In this document: one piece after another, positions 1-6,874 of the stretch
Layout: every line of letters begins with the position of its first letter
Position numbering within the stretch: position 1 is the stretch's first letter
Assembly (NCBI GenBank): GCA_913055925.1
Contig: CAJXLH010000136.1
Span: forward strand, 1 to 7,091
Direction: 5' to 3'
DNA: 7,091 bases
Source: an uncultured Maritalea sp.
GTDB lineage: Bacteria > Pseudomonadota > Alphaproteobacteria > Rhizobiales > Devosiaceae
Program-made: the position numbers and the translations under genes
The notes under the pieces: generated by a model
The model's database searches: none
Seen by the model: the letters and a program-made list of their open reading frames with translations, nothing else
What the model was told of the DNA's origin: nothing

Positions 1-1
1 C

Positions 2-391
2 TTCAAGTTCCCAGAAATCACAGCTGGTTTGCCACGTGCTGAAGAAGCGCCAGCAGATGCGTTCTTCATTCCAACAAACGCGAAAAACAAAGAAGATGCA
101 CGCAAGTTCCTTGCCTTTGTTGCTCGCCCAGACGTTCAGTCTAAGTGGAATGCAACAATCGGTCAGCTGCCGATTAACTCTAAAGCCACAGTTGGTGACG
201 ACAAGTTCATCCAAGAAGGTTTTGAGACAGTGTCTACTGCTGCAGGTCTAGCTCAGTTCTATGACCGTGATGCACCAGCAGCCATGGCGAAAGCTGGCAT
301 GGAAGGCTTCCAAGAGTTCATGCTCGACACATCAAAAATGATGGAAATTCTTGAGCGTCTCGATGGCGTACAAGAAGAAGTCTATAAATAA
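2..391 (+). CDS. Sugar ABC transporter substrate-binding protein, C-terminal part (partial)
   Basis: This is the last 129 codons of a periplasmic solute-binding protein, open to the left edge of the window and ending at TAA 389-391. The frame stays open back to position 2 (reading FKFPEITAGLPRAEEAPADA), so the TTG at 29 is only an internal codon. Seen in the sequence: segments typical of the C-terminal lobe of CUT1-type (family 1) sugar-binding proteins, namely FFIPTNAKNKEDARKFLAF, then a QLPINSKA-like stretch, then GLAQFYDRD and a final helix ending LERLDGVQEEVYK. Known of the family: the mature protein binds an oligosaccharide in the periplasm and delivers it to the permease pair encoded downstream. 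The signal peptide and most of the ligand site lie outside the window, so the ligand cannot be read here. The operon's alpha-galactosidase suggests an alpha-galactoside. Family assignment is secure; specificity is inferred. Confidence 0.9.
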   Translation, partial: FKFPEITAGLPRAEEAPADAFFIPTNAKNKEDARKFLAFVARPDVQSKWNATIGQLPINSKATVGDDKFIQEGFETVSTAAGLAQFYDRDAPAAMAKAGMEGFQEFMLDTSKMMEILERLDGVQEEVYK

Positions 392-399
392 GTAAAACT

Positions 400-439
400 G
401 GGCGGGCGCACATCAGTGCGCCCTCCCTTTACGTTTTTT
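400..439 (+). terminator. Hairpin plus T-tract between binding protein and permease (attenuator-type terminator)
   Basis: A perfect 8-bp inverted repeat, GGGCGCAC (404-411) and GTGCGCCC (416-423), flanks a 4-base loop ATCA. It is extended by GGG (400-402) pairing with CCC (425-427) across one C/T mismatch. TTT (428-430) and TTTTTT (434-439) follow immediately, separated by ACG. This has the form of an intrinsic terminator, placed 8 bases after the binding-protein stop codon. Because the permease and enzymes follow in the same direction with no obvious new promoter, I infer partial read-through. Such an element would let the binding protein be made in excess over the membrane and enzyme parts, and could also protect the 3' end of its mRNA. 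Confidence 0.75.
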
Positions 440-451
440 CGATCTTTGCTT

Positions 452-460
452 GGGGAGGGG
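452..460 (+). promoter_or_regulatory. Strong ribosome binding site that sets the start of the first permease
   Basis: The purine run GGGGAGGGG contains a GGAGG core (454-458) 5 bases before ATG 464. It selects ATG 464 over two alternatives in the same frame: a GTG at 416, which lies inside the terminator hairpin, and an ATG at 488, which has no comparable site. Confidence 0.8.
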
Positions 461-463
461 CAT

Positions 464-1453
464 ATGTCGGCCATCGACAATACCCGTATGACCACAAACA
501 CCTCTTGGATTGCACGCAACAAGCTCACCATCGCGCCATGGTTGTTTCTCATCCCAGCGTTGGCTTATTTCGCAATCTATGTTGTCTTCCCAATCTTTGA
601 ATCAATTTGGCTCTCATTCTTTGAATGGAATGGCCTTTACCGCGCAGATGGTACGTCGACCGCGGTTTGGGTCGGGTTCGACAATTATGTCAAACTCTGG
701 TCCGATCAGAAATTCTGGACATCGTTAAAGAACAACCTTCTCTGGTTGATCCTATTTATGCTGGCCGTGCCAGCAGGGCTTATGATCGCGCTGTTTCTCA
801 ACCAAGAAACGCCGGGCATGCGCCTGTATAAATCTCTTTTCTTTTTCCCGTTTGTGATTTCGCAAGTGGTTGTTGGTCTGATCTTTGGTTGGTTCTACAA
901 CCCAGATTTCGGCGTCATTGGTTCGGTCTGGAAGGCGCTTTATTGCGAAGAGACCGTCAACCTTTTGGGCAACGCCACATTTAGATGTTCGCAAACCCCG
1001 CCAGATATCTTGTCCGATCCGGTTATAGCGACTTACGGCATTATCGCCGCTGGCCTTTGGCCACAAATTGCTTACTGCATGATCCTCTACCTCACAGGTC
1101 TAAACAACGTCGCCGCTGATCAAATCGAAGCTGGCCGTTTGGATGGCGCTAAGGGTTGGAAAATGCTCTGGTACATCGTGTTACCACAACTTCGTCCTGC
1201 GACCTTTATCGCGGTGGTTGTGACCGTTATTGGCGCGCTGCGCTCATTCGATATGATCGCGATCATGACCCAAGGTGGACCGTTCGGGTCAACCAACGTG
1301 CTCGCTTACTACATGTACGAAACGGCGATCTCTGAATATGGCGAGCGCTATGGCTATGGCTCGGCAATCGCGACCGTTCTTTTCATTATCATGCTCTTTT
1401 ACATCAGCTACTTCCTGTGGCGCATGTATCAAGACGAAAAGGGAGGGCACTAG
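464..1453 (+). CDS. Carbohydrate ABC transporter permease, MalF-type (CUT1)
   Basis: This is an inner-membrane permease subunit of 329 residues that forms half of the transmembrane channel for an imported oligosaccharide. Six hydrophobic segments can be seen at roughly residues 21-45, 89-112, 124-146, 188-212, 246-268 and 301-322. The cytoplasmic EAA loop that docks on the ATPase is at 222-241, with E222, A223, G228 and the final LP (240-241) in the expected spacing. Length and layout fit the smaller MalF-like members, which lack the large periplasmic insert of E. coli MalF. The periplasmic loop between segments 3 and 4 carries two cysteines (C161, C175) that could form a disulfide. The start is ATG 464, chosen for the GGAGG 5 bases upstream. 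The stop codon is separated from the next permease by only 2 bases, so the two should be co-translated. Specificity for alpha-galactosides is inferred from the operon. Confidence 0.93.
   Translation: MSAIDNTRMTTNTSWIARNKLTIAPWLFLIPALAYFAIYVVFPIFESIWLSFFEWNGLYRADGTSTAVWVGFDNYVKLWSDQKFWTSLKNNLLWLILFMLAVPAGLMIALFLNQETPGMRLYKSLFFFPFVISQVVVGLIFGWFYNPDFGVIGSVWKALYCEETVNLLGNATFRCSQTPPDILSDPVIATYGIIAAGLWPQIAYCMILYLTGLNNVAADQIEAGRLDGAKGWKMLWYIVLPQLRPATFIAVVVTVIGALRSFDMIAIMTQGGPFGSTNVLAYYMYETAISEYGERYGYGSAIATVLFIIMLFYISYFLWRMYQDEKGGH
1441..1447 (+). promoter_or_regulatory. Ribosome binding site for the second permease, inside the end of the first
   Basis: GGGAGGG lies in the last codons of the first permease and ends 8 bases before ATG 1456. 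It supports ATG 1456 rather than a longer in-frame reading starting at ATG 1417, which would overlap the upstream gene by 37 bases and lacks a comparable site. Confidence 0.75.
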
Positions 1454-1455
1454 AT

Positions 1456-2304
1456 ATGTTTCCTCGTCCGATTAAAGCCGCTAGTGCACCGGCGCGTCTT
1501 GGCTATCAAGTGGTCGTGCCCATTGCTTTAGTGATTTGGTTGCTGCCGCTGATCGCGATCTTTATGACCTCGATTCGCCCTGCGTCTGACATCAACTCAG
1601 GCAATGTCTTCGGCATTCCATCGAGCTTCAACATGGTCGAAAACTATGTTGCTGTGTTCACCCAATCACAAGCGTTCATGTACCTCATGAACTCCTTCAT
1701 GATCACAATTCCTACCGTGATCATTTCGGTCGGATTGGCTTGTTTGGCAGGCTATGCTCTGGCGATTTATCGCTTTCGCGTGGCGCTACCTTTGTTCTTC
1801 TTGTTCGTTGCAGGCAACTTCGTGCCTTACCAAATTTTGATGGTGCCGGTTCGCGACATGTCTGTGCAATCTGGCTTGTACGACACCATTCAGGGGCAGG
1901 TTTTGTTCCACGGTGCGTTCCAAACGGGCTTCTGCACGCTCTTTATGCGCAACTTCATCAAAGCATTGCCTTTTGACCTCATCGAGAGCGCACGGATTGA
2001 GGGCGTCAAAGAGTGGAAAATCTTCTGGTACGTCGTCCTTCCGTTGGTGCGCCCAGCGATCGCGGCCTTGTCCGTTCTGATCTTCACTTTCGTGTGGAAC
2101 GATTTCTTCTGGGCCAACGTTTTGACCCAAGGTGAGAGCGTGAAACCCATTACCGCAGGTGTTCGGGCGCTCAATGGGCAGTTCGTGAACAACTGGCATC
2201 TCGTGTCTGCCGCGTCGCTGCTTGCAGCCGTGCCACCAGTTGCTATGTTCTTCTTAATGCAGAAGCACTTTATTGCTGGGCTAACCTTGGGCGCTGTAAA
2301 ATGA
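1456..2304 (+). CDS. Carbohydrate ABC transporter permease, MalG-type (CUT1)
   Basis: This is the second inner-membrane permease subunit, 282 residues, the usual size for MalG-like proteins. Hydrophobic segments lie at roughly residues 17-40, 80-103, 108-130, 145-165, 198-222 and 250-268. The EAA loop is at 177-196 (E177, A179, G183, L195-P196). The C-terminus, HFIAGLTLGAVK, is the characteristic MalG-family tail that reaches towards the ATPase. The start at ATG 1456 is 2 bases after the first permease's stop and has GGGAGGG 8 bases upstream. Its TGA stop overlaps the next gene's ATG as ATGA (2301-2304). Together with the binding protein and the first permease it forms a CUT1 importer that still needs an ATPase subunit, and none is encoded in the window. 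Family is certain; substrate is inferred. Confidence 0.93.
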   Translation: MFPRPIKAASAPARLGYQVVVPIALVIWLLPLIAIFMTSIRPASDINSGNVFGIPSSFNMVENYVAVFTQSQAFMYLMNSFMITIPTVIISVGLACLAGYALAIYRFRVALPLFFLFVAGNFVPYQILMVPVRDMSVQSGLYDTIQGQVLFHGAFQTGFCTLFMRNFIKALPFDLIESARIEGVKEWKIFWYVVLPLVRPAIAALSVLIFTFVWNDFFWANVLTQGESVKPITAGVRALNGQFVNNWHLVSAASLLAAVPPVAMFFLMQKHFIAGLTLGAVK

Positions 2305-4391
2305 TACGTGCTTGGAGACTAGATGATGAGCGCCAAACCTTGGTTTTGGGCGCCAGCGGCGAACGTCTTGCTGAGGTGATCTATTGGGGCGAACGCCTGT
2401 CAGATCACGAAGACCTTGAAGCGCTCTATCACGCCCATCAGCTCGACGTCACAGGCGGCATGCTTGATGCGAACCCTGAGATTTCCATCTGCCCTGAGGC
2501 AACTCGCAGTTTTCCCGGCCAACCTGGACTTATCATTCGCGATGAATCTGGCACGCCGCTCATTCCAAAATTCTGTTTCTATGAGGCAATTGAAACCGAC
2601 CATGGCCTAGAGCTGGTCTATACCGACCAAACAGAACTCCTAACCTATCGCGCGATATTCAAAATTGATCCGCATAGTCACATGATTGTCGCCAAGACAA
2701 TTCTGGACGCTGAGCGGCCCGTGCACCTCCACTGGTTATCCGCTCCTGTATTCCCAGCGAGCCAGCAATCAACCGAGATGATTGATTTTGCAGGGCGTTG
2801 GTGCGGCGAGTTTCAAACAAATACAACGCCATGGTCCGCTGGGGTGCGTTTTCGCGAAAATCGCACAGGCCGCACGGGTCATGAACATTACCCAGGTTTG
2901 ATTGTGCCCAACAAAGGCGCGACCAACACGCAAGGCAAAGCCTACGCATTCCACTATGGTTGGTCCGGCGGTCACAAAATGATCGCTGAAGAACTTCCAG
3001 ACGGCCGACGCCAAATTCAGTTTGGTCACGCCGCACGCATGGAAATTTCGGCGCAAACGCGCTTTGAAACCGCGCCGCTTTACTGCACCTTTTCTGCGGA
3101 CGGTATTAATGGCTGTGCCGTTGCATTTCAGCGCTATTTGCGTGACGAGATCGTCAAATTTCCAGACCCTTCTCGCCTTCGTCCGGTGCATTATAATTGC
3201 TGGGAAGCGGTTTACTTCAACCATAATTTGCCAGAACTCCGCGAAATCGCGTCGAAGGCCGCCGAACTCGGTGCCGAGCGCTTTGTGCTCGATGATGGAT
3301 GGTTTGGCACCCGCGACGATGATACGCGTTCTCTTTCTGATTGGAAGGTAGATCCGCGCAAATATCCTGATGGCTTAACGCCGCTGATCGAGCATGTGCA
3401 TGGGCTCGGCATGACATTCGGCATCTGGTTTGAACCAGAAATGATAAATCCGGACTCCGATCTTTATCGCGAACATCCGCATTGGGCGCTTGGCAGCGAA
3501 GACCAAATTCTTGGACGTCAGCAAAAAGCCTTGAACATGGCTTTGCCAGAAGTCCGAGCGTTCTTATTTGAGCGTATCAGCGCTGTTCTAAACGATAATG
3601 ATATTGACTATATCAAGTGGGATCATAACCGCGTTTTGCCGATGCCGGATGCGGCGCAAACGCGCGGCTCATATGCTTTGCTTGATCAGCTGCGCGCGGC
3701 CTATCCCAATGTCGAGATTGAAAGCTGTGCATCTGGCGGCGGCCGTATCGACTTCGGCATTCTGGCCCGCACCCATCGCGTTTGGCTATCTGATAGCAAC
3801 GACGCAATCGAGCGTTTGAAAATACAGCACAATGCGGCGCTTTTCCTGCCGATGGCGGTGACGGGCAGCCATGTTGGGCCCAGAAAGTGTCACACATCAG
3901 GTCGCATACTGGAGATGTCGCTGCGGGCATGGACTGCCGCTCAGCGCCATATGGGTTTTGAAATGGACCCGCGTGAACTAACTGAAGACGAAGCCACGAC
4001 GTTAAAGCACGTCACTGGTTGGTGGAAAGACAATCGCGAGTGGCTGCTGAACGCCGACATTTTGCGTCTTGATACGCAAGATGAAGCGATAGTCGCCGAG
4101 CAGCATTTGTCCGCTGATGGATCACGATTTGTGGCGTTTGTCGGCAAAATCGACACTTCGGATCAGATACTGCCGCGACCAGTAGCCTTAACGCAGCTTG
4201 ATCCGAATGCGCTTTACGAGATCAACCTTGTCAATAAAGATGATGCAGTTGACCTTTCTCGGGGCACTCCGGCTCTGAAATCTGGGCCGCTTACGCTTTC
4301 AGGGGCTTATCTGCTCAACAATGGCATCAACCTCCCATGGAGTTTCCCGAACGCCATCTGGGTGATTGAAGGACGAAAAATAGATGTCTGA
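2301..4391 (+). CDS. Cytoplasmic alpha-galactosidase, glycoside hydrolase family 36
   Basis: A protein of 696 residues, close to the usual GH36 length of about 700-730. The family hydrolyses terminal alpha-1,6-galactosyl residues (melibiose, raffinose) with retention of configuration. Seen: an N-terminal beta-rich domain (about 1-290), a (beta/alpha)8 barrel beginning near residue 294 (PVHYNCWEAVYF), and a C-terminal beta domain. Barrel motifs in order are LDDGW with D331-D332, WFEPEM (376-381), YIKWDHNR with the expected nucleophile D441, CASGGGRID (476-484), and LSDSNDAIERL, whose first Asp (D498) is the expected acid/base. There is no signal peptide, so it acts in the cytoplasm on sugar imported intact. 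The start overlaps the permease stop by 4 bases with no clear Shine-Dalgarno, which suggests translational coupling. The gene runs 8 bases into the dehydratase gene. RafA, MelA-like GH36 and AgaA enzymes are functional relatives; I leave the symbol blank because several are in use. Confidence 0.94.
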   Translation: MIRAWRLDDERQTLVLGASGERLAEVIYWGERLSDHEDLEALYHAHQLDVTGGMLDANPEISICPEATRSFPGQPGLIIRDESGTPLIPKFCFYEAIETDHGLELVYTDQTELLTYRAIFKIDPHSHMIVAKTILDAERPVHLHWLSAPVFPASQQSTEMIDFAGRWCGEFQTNTTPWSAGVRFRENRTGRTGHEHYPGLIVPNKGATNTQGKAYAFHYGWSGGHKMIAEELPDGRRQIQFGHAARMEISAQTRFETAPLYCTFSADGINGCAVAFQRYLRDEIVKFPDPSRLRPVHYNCWEAVYFNHNLPELREIASKAAELGAERFVLDDGWFGTRDDDTRSLSDWKVDPRKYPDGLTPLIEHVHGLGMTFGIWFEPEMINPDSDLYREHPHWALGSEDQILGRQQKALNMALPEVRAFLFERISAVLNDNDIDYIKWDHNRVLPMPDAAQTRGSYALLDQLRAAYPNVEIESCASGGGRIDFGILARTHRVWLSDSNDAIERLKIQHNAALFLPMAVTGSHVGPRKCHTSGRILEMSLRAWTAAQRHMGFEMDPRELTEDEATTLKHVTGWWKDNREWLLNADILRLDTQDEAIVAEQHLSADGSRFVAFVGKIDTSDQILPRPVALTQLDPNALYEINLVNKDDAVDLSRGTPALKSGPLTLSGAYLLNNGINLPWSFPNAIWVIEGRKIDV

Positions 4392-6099
4392 TAAGAAAAA
4401 TCGCCGCAGCCAAGCGTGGTACGGCAAACTCGACAAAGACGGCTTCATCCACCGCTCGTGGATGAAAAACCAAGGCTTTCCAGACCATGTGTTTGACGGA
4501 CGACCGATCATCGGTATCTGCAACACCTGGAGCGAACTAACGCCCTGTAATTCGGGATTGCGGGTGTTGGCCGAGGCGGTGAAACGAGGCGTTTGGGAGG
4601 CCGGCGGCTTCCCCGTCGAGTTTCCCGTCATGAGCCTTGGCGAAACTCAAATGAAACCGACGGCCATGTTGTTCCGCAACCTCTTGGCCATGGATGTAGA
4701 AGAGAGCATTCGCGCCTACGGCATGGATGGCGTGGTTTTGCTCGGTGGTTGTGACAAGACAACACCGGGGCAACTTATGGGCGCAGCGTCTGTCGATCTT
4801 CCAACGATTGTTGTTAGCTCGGGTCCAATGCTCAACGGCAAGTTTAAGGGCAAAGATATCGGTTCCGGCACGGACGTCTGGCGCTTCTCTGAAGAGGTGC
4901 GCGCTGGCGAAATGACCTTGCAGGATTTTATGGCAGCAGAAAGCGGCATGAGCCGTTCAGCCGGCGTCTGCATGACCATGGGCACAGCCTCCACAATGGC
5001 ATCGCTGGTGGAGGCGATGGGTATGAGCCTGCCAACAAATGCGGCGCTGCCCGCCGTTGATGCACGCCGTACCGCTCTAGCGCACCTGACCGGCAAACGC
5101 ATTGTCGAAATGGTTGAAGAAGGCCTTGTGATGTCGAAGGTCGTCAACAAGGCGAATTTCGAGAACGCAATTTTGGCCAACGCAGCCGTTGGCGGCTCCA
5201 CCAATGCTGTGGTGCACTTGCTTGCCATTGCGGGCCGGGTGGGCGTTGACTTGTCGCTTGAAGATTTTGAACTCGGAAGCGACGTTCCGCTGCTTGTCAA
5301 TTGCATGCCTTCAGGCAAATATCTCATGGAAGATTTTTGCTATGCGGGCGGAATGCCTGTTGTTTTAAAAGAACTTGGCGACAAACTGCGCAGCGCAAAT
5401 ACGGTTTTGAATAAGGACATCTCGCACTTTGCCGATGGCGCTGAGTGCTATAATCGCGATGTCATTCGCACAATGGATGAGCCGCTTAAACCTGCTGCGG
5501 GTCTGCGGGTGCTAAAAGGCAACCTCGCGCTAAATGGCGCAATTGTTAAGCCGTCGGCGGCGACCGATGAGTTGCTTGAGCACGAAGCGGAAGCGTTTGT
5601 TTTCGAGAGCATCGAAGACTTGAAAGCAAACATTGATCGTCCAGACCTCCCTGTGACCAAAGACACCATTCTTGTTCTTAAAGGGTGTGGACCGAAGGGA
5701 TATCCAGGTATGCCAGAAGTCGGCAACATGCCGATCCCCCAAGTGCTGGTAGAGCAGGGCGTTCGTGACATGGTTCGGATTTCTGATGCACGCATGTCTG
5801 GCACAGCATTTGGCACCGTCATATTGCACGTCAGTCCAGAAGCGCAGGCAGGCGGCACATTGGCGCTTGTTAAAACCGGTGACCGCATTCGCCTCAGCGC
5901 TTCAAAAGGCGAAATGGAATTGCTTGTTGATGAGGATGAACTTCAACGGCGCCGCGACGCTTGGCAACCTGATCCAGCGCATTATACGCGCGGGTATGCT
6001 AAGCTATATATCGATCATGTTTTGCAAGCTGACAAAGGCGCAGACCTCGATTTTCTTGTCGGCAAAGATACTCGACCAGTTACAAGGGAAAGCCACTAA
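4384..6099 (+). CDS. IlvD/EDD-family sugar-acid dehydratase, probably D-galactonate (or L-arabinonate) dehydratase
   Basis: A 571-residue iron-sulfur dehydratase, expected to remove water from an aldonate to give a 2-dehydro-3-deoxy acid. Cluster-binding cysteines are visible as C55 (TPCN), C123 (GGCDK) and C196 (GVCMT). This matches the three-cysteine pattern of the [2Fe-2S] arabinonate/xylonate dehydratases. K125 in CDKTTPG is the likely carbamylated Mg2+ ligand, and S472 in DARMSGTAFGT the likely catalytic base. The opening (LKNQG-like MKNQGFPDHVFDGRP, then CNTWSELTPCN) and the end (GADLDFL) resemble the Rhizobium L-arabinonate dehydratase subgroup, as I recall it, rather than branched-chain IlvD. 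L-arabinonate and D-galactonate share the same stereochemistry around C2-C4, and the neighbours (alpha-galactosidase, DgoK) favour galactonate. The start has AAGGA (4369-4373) 10 bases upstream. The stop overlaps the next ATG by 1 base (TAATG). Family is certain, substrate moderately so. Confidence 0.9.
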   Translation: MSDKKNRRSQAWYGKLDKDGFIHRSWMKNQGFPDHVFDGRPIIGICNTWSELTPCNSGLRVLAEAVKRGVWEAGGFPVEFPVMSLGETQMKPTAMLFRNLLAMDVEESIRAYGMDGVVLLGGCDKTTPGQLMGAASVDLPTIVVSSGPMLNGKFKGKDIGSGTDVWRFSEEVRAGEMTLQDFMAAESGMSRSAGVCMTMGTASTMASLVEAMGMSLPTNAALPAVDARRTALAHLTGKRIVEMVEEGLVMSKVVNKANFENAILANAAVGGSTNAVVHLLAIAGRVGVDLSLEDFELGSDVPLLVNCMPSGKYLMEDFCYAGGMPVVLKELGDKLRSANTVLNKDISHFADGAECYNRDVIRTMDEPLKPAAGLRVLKGNLALNGAIVKPSAATDELLEHEAEAFVFESIEDLKANIDRPDLPVTKDTILVLKGCGPKGYPGMPEVGNMPIPQVLVEQGVRDMVRISDARMSGTAFGTVILHVSPEAQAGGTLALVKTGDRIRLSASKGEMELLVDEDELQRRRDAWQPDPAHYTRGYAKLYIDHVLQADKGADLDFLVGKDTRPVTRESH

Positions 6100-6869
6100 T
6101 GAGCGAATATGTCACTTTTCACGATTTGAAAGGCACGAGCGTTTTCATCACTGGCGGTGGTTCGGGTATTGGTGCATCGCTGACGGAAGGGTTTTTGCAG
6201 CAGGGCGCAAATGTCGCCTTTGTTCAGCGCTCAGACGCTTCTGACTTTGCTGATGAGATGGGCGAAAAATACGACAACAAGCCGCTGTTCATTAAATGCG
6301 ACATCACCGACATTCCAACACTTCGCTACGCAATGAAGGAGGCAGCCAACGCTTTTGGTCCGATCACCACCTTGGTCAACAACGCGGCTAACGATCAGCG
6401 GCACGCGCTTGAAGGCTACACCGTCGAAGAGTGGGACCTGGCGATGGATGTAAATCTGCGCCCGCACTATTTCACTGCGCAAGCCGCCGTTGCCGGTATG
6501 CGTGAAGCAGGCGGTGGCAGCATCATCAATTTCTCATCGATTTCCTACATGATGGGCAATGGCGGTTACACGTCATATGTAACATCAAAAGCGGGCATCG
6601 CTGGCCTCACGCGCGCATTGGCGCGTGAACTGGGGCCTGACAATATTCGCGTGAATGCATTATTGCCGGGTTGGGTGCTCACGCAACGCCAGCTCGACAA
6701 GTGGGCAACGCCGGAAGATTTGGCGTCTCACTTGGAAAAACAATGTTTAAAGGATCATTTGGTTCCTGATGATATTGTAGACGCGACGCTATTTTTGGCG
6801 TCGAAAGCCAGCCGCATGATGACCAGCCAATCCATGGTTGTTGATGGCGGCGTGGTGGTTACAGGATAA
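6099..6869 (+). CDS. SDR-family aldose 1-dehydrogenase, probably D-galactose 1-dehydrogenase
   Basis: A classical short-chain dehydrogenase of 256 residues, soluble and cytoplasmic. The nucleotide-binding motif TGGGSGIG is at 18-25, NNAAND at 94-99, catalytic Asn at N119, Ser at S147, and YxxxK as Y160-K164. The run NNAANDQRH, the INFSSIS strand and the segment ALARELGPDNIRVNALLPG closely resemble Caulobacter D-xylose dehydrogenase (XylB) and the rhizobial galactose dehydrogenases, from memory. I therefore read it as oxidising an aldose at C1 to the lactone or acid. In this operon the natural substrate is the D-galactose released by the GH36 enzyme. At the end of the second strand, where NAD-dependent members have Asp, the sequence has Q43-R44, which hints at NADP+ use. 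AAGGGA (6084-6089) precedes the ATG by 9 bases. It starts on the last base of the dehydratase stop. A 3-oxoacyl reductase role (FabG-like) is unlikely given the motifs and context. Confidence 0.88.
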   Translation: MSEYVTFHDLKGTSVFITGGGSGIGASLTEGFLQQGANVAFVQRSDASDFADEMGEKYDNKPLFIKCDITDIPTLRYAMKEAANAFGPITTLVNNAANDQRHALEGYTVEEWDLAMDVNLRPHYFTAQAAVAGMREAGGGSIINFSSISYMMGNGGYTSYVTSKAGIAGLTRALARELGPDNIRVNALLPGWVLTQRQLDKWATPEDLASHLEKQCLKDHLVPDDIVDATLFLASKASRMMTSQSMVVDGGVVVTG

Positions 6870-6874
6870 GAATA

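Noticed and set aside
416..463. Upstream extension of the first permease from GTG 416 (16 extra residues).
   Set aside because: The GTG lies inside the terminator hairpin and has no ribosome binding site, while ATG 464 has GGAGG 5 bases upstream.
1253..1266. Perfect 14-base palindrome ATGATCGCGATCAT, considered as an operator.
   Set aside because: It lies in the middle of the permease coding region, encodes conserved hydrophobic residues of segment 5 (MIAIM), and has no second copy near a promoter position.
1417..1455. Upstream extension of the second permease from ATG 1417 (13 extra residues).
   Set aside because: It would overlap the first permease by 37 bases and adds a basic stretch unlike a MalG N-terminus; ATG 1456 has a good site and a 2-base gap.
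4716..5327. Open frame of about 200 codons on the minus strand inside the dehydratase gene.
   Set aside because: It is rich in Ser, Pro and Thr with no recognisable motif, and lies opposite a strongly conserved coding gene; it is best explained as an antisense shadow of codon bias.
5448..5888. Second long minus-strand open frame inside the dehydratase gene.
   Set aside because: Same reasoning: low-complexity composition, no domain, and the opposite strand is clearly the real gene.
4384..6099. Reading the dehydratase as branched-chain dihydroxy-acid dehydratase IlvD or as 6-phosphogluconate dehydratase Edd.
   Set aside because: Motif wording (TPCN, GGCDKTTPG, GVCMTMG, C-terminal GADLDFL) and the alpha-galactosidase/DgoK neighbours fit the sugar-acid subgroup.
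6099..6869. Reading the SDR as a FabG-type 3-oxoacyl reductase.
   Set aside because: The NNAANDQRH segment and sugar-catabolic context match XylB/galactose dehydrogenase-type enzymes better.
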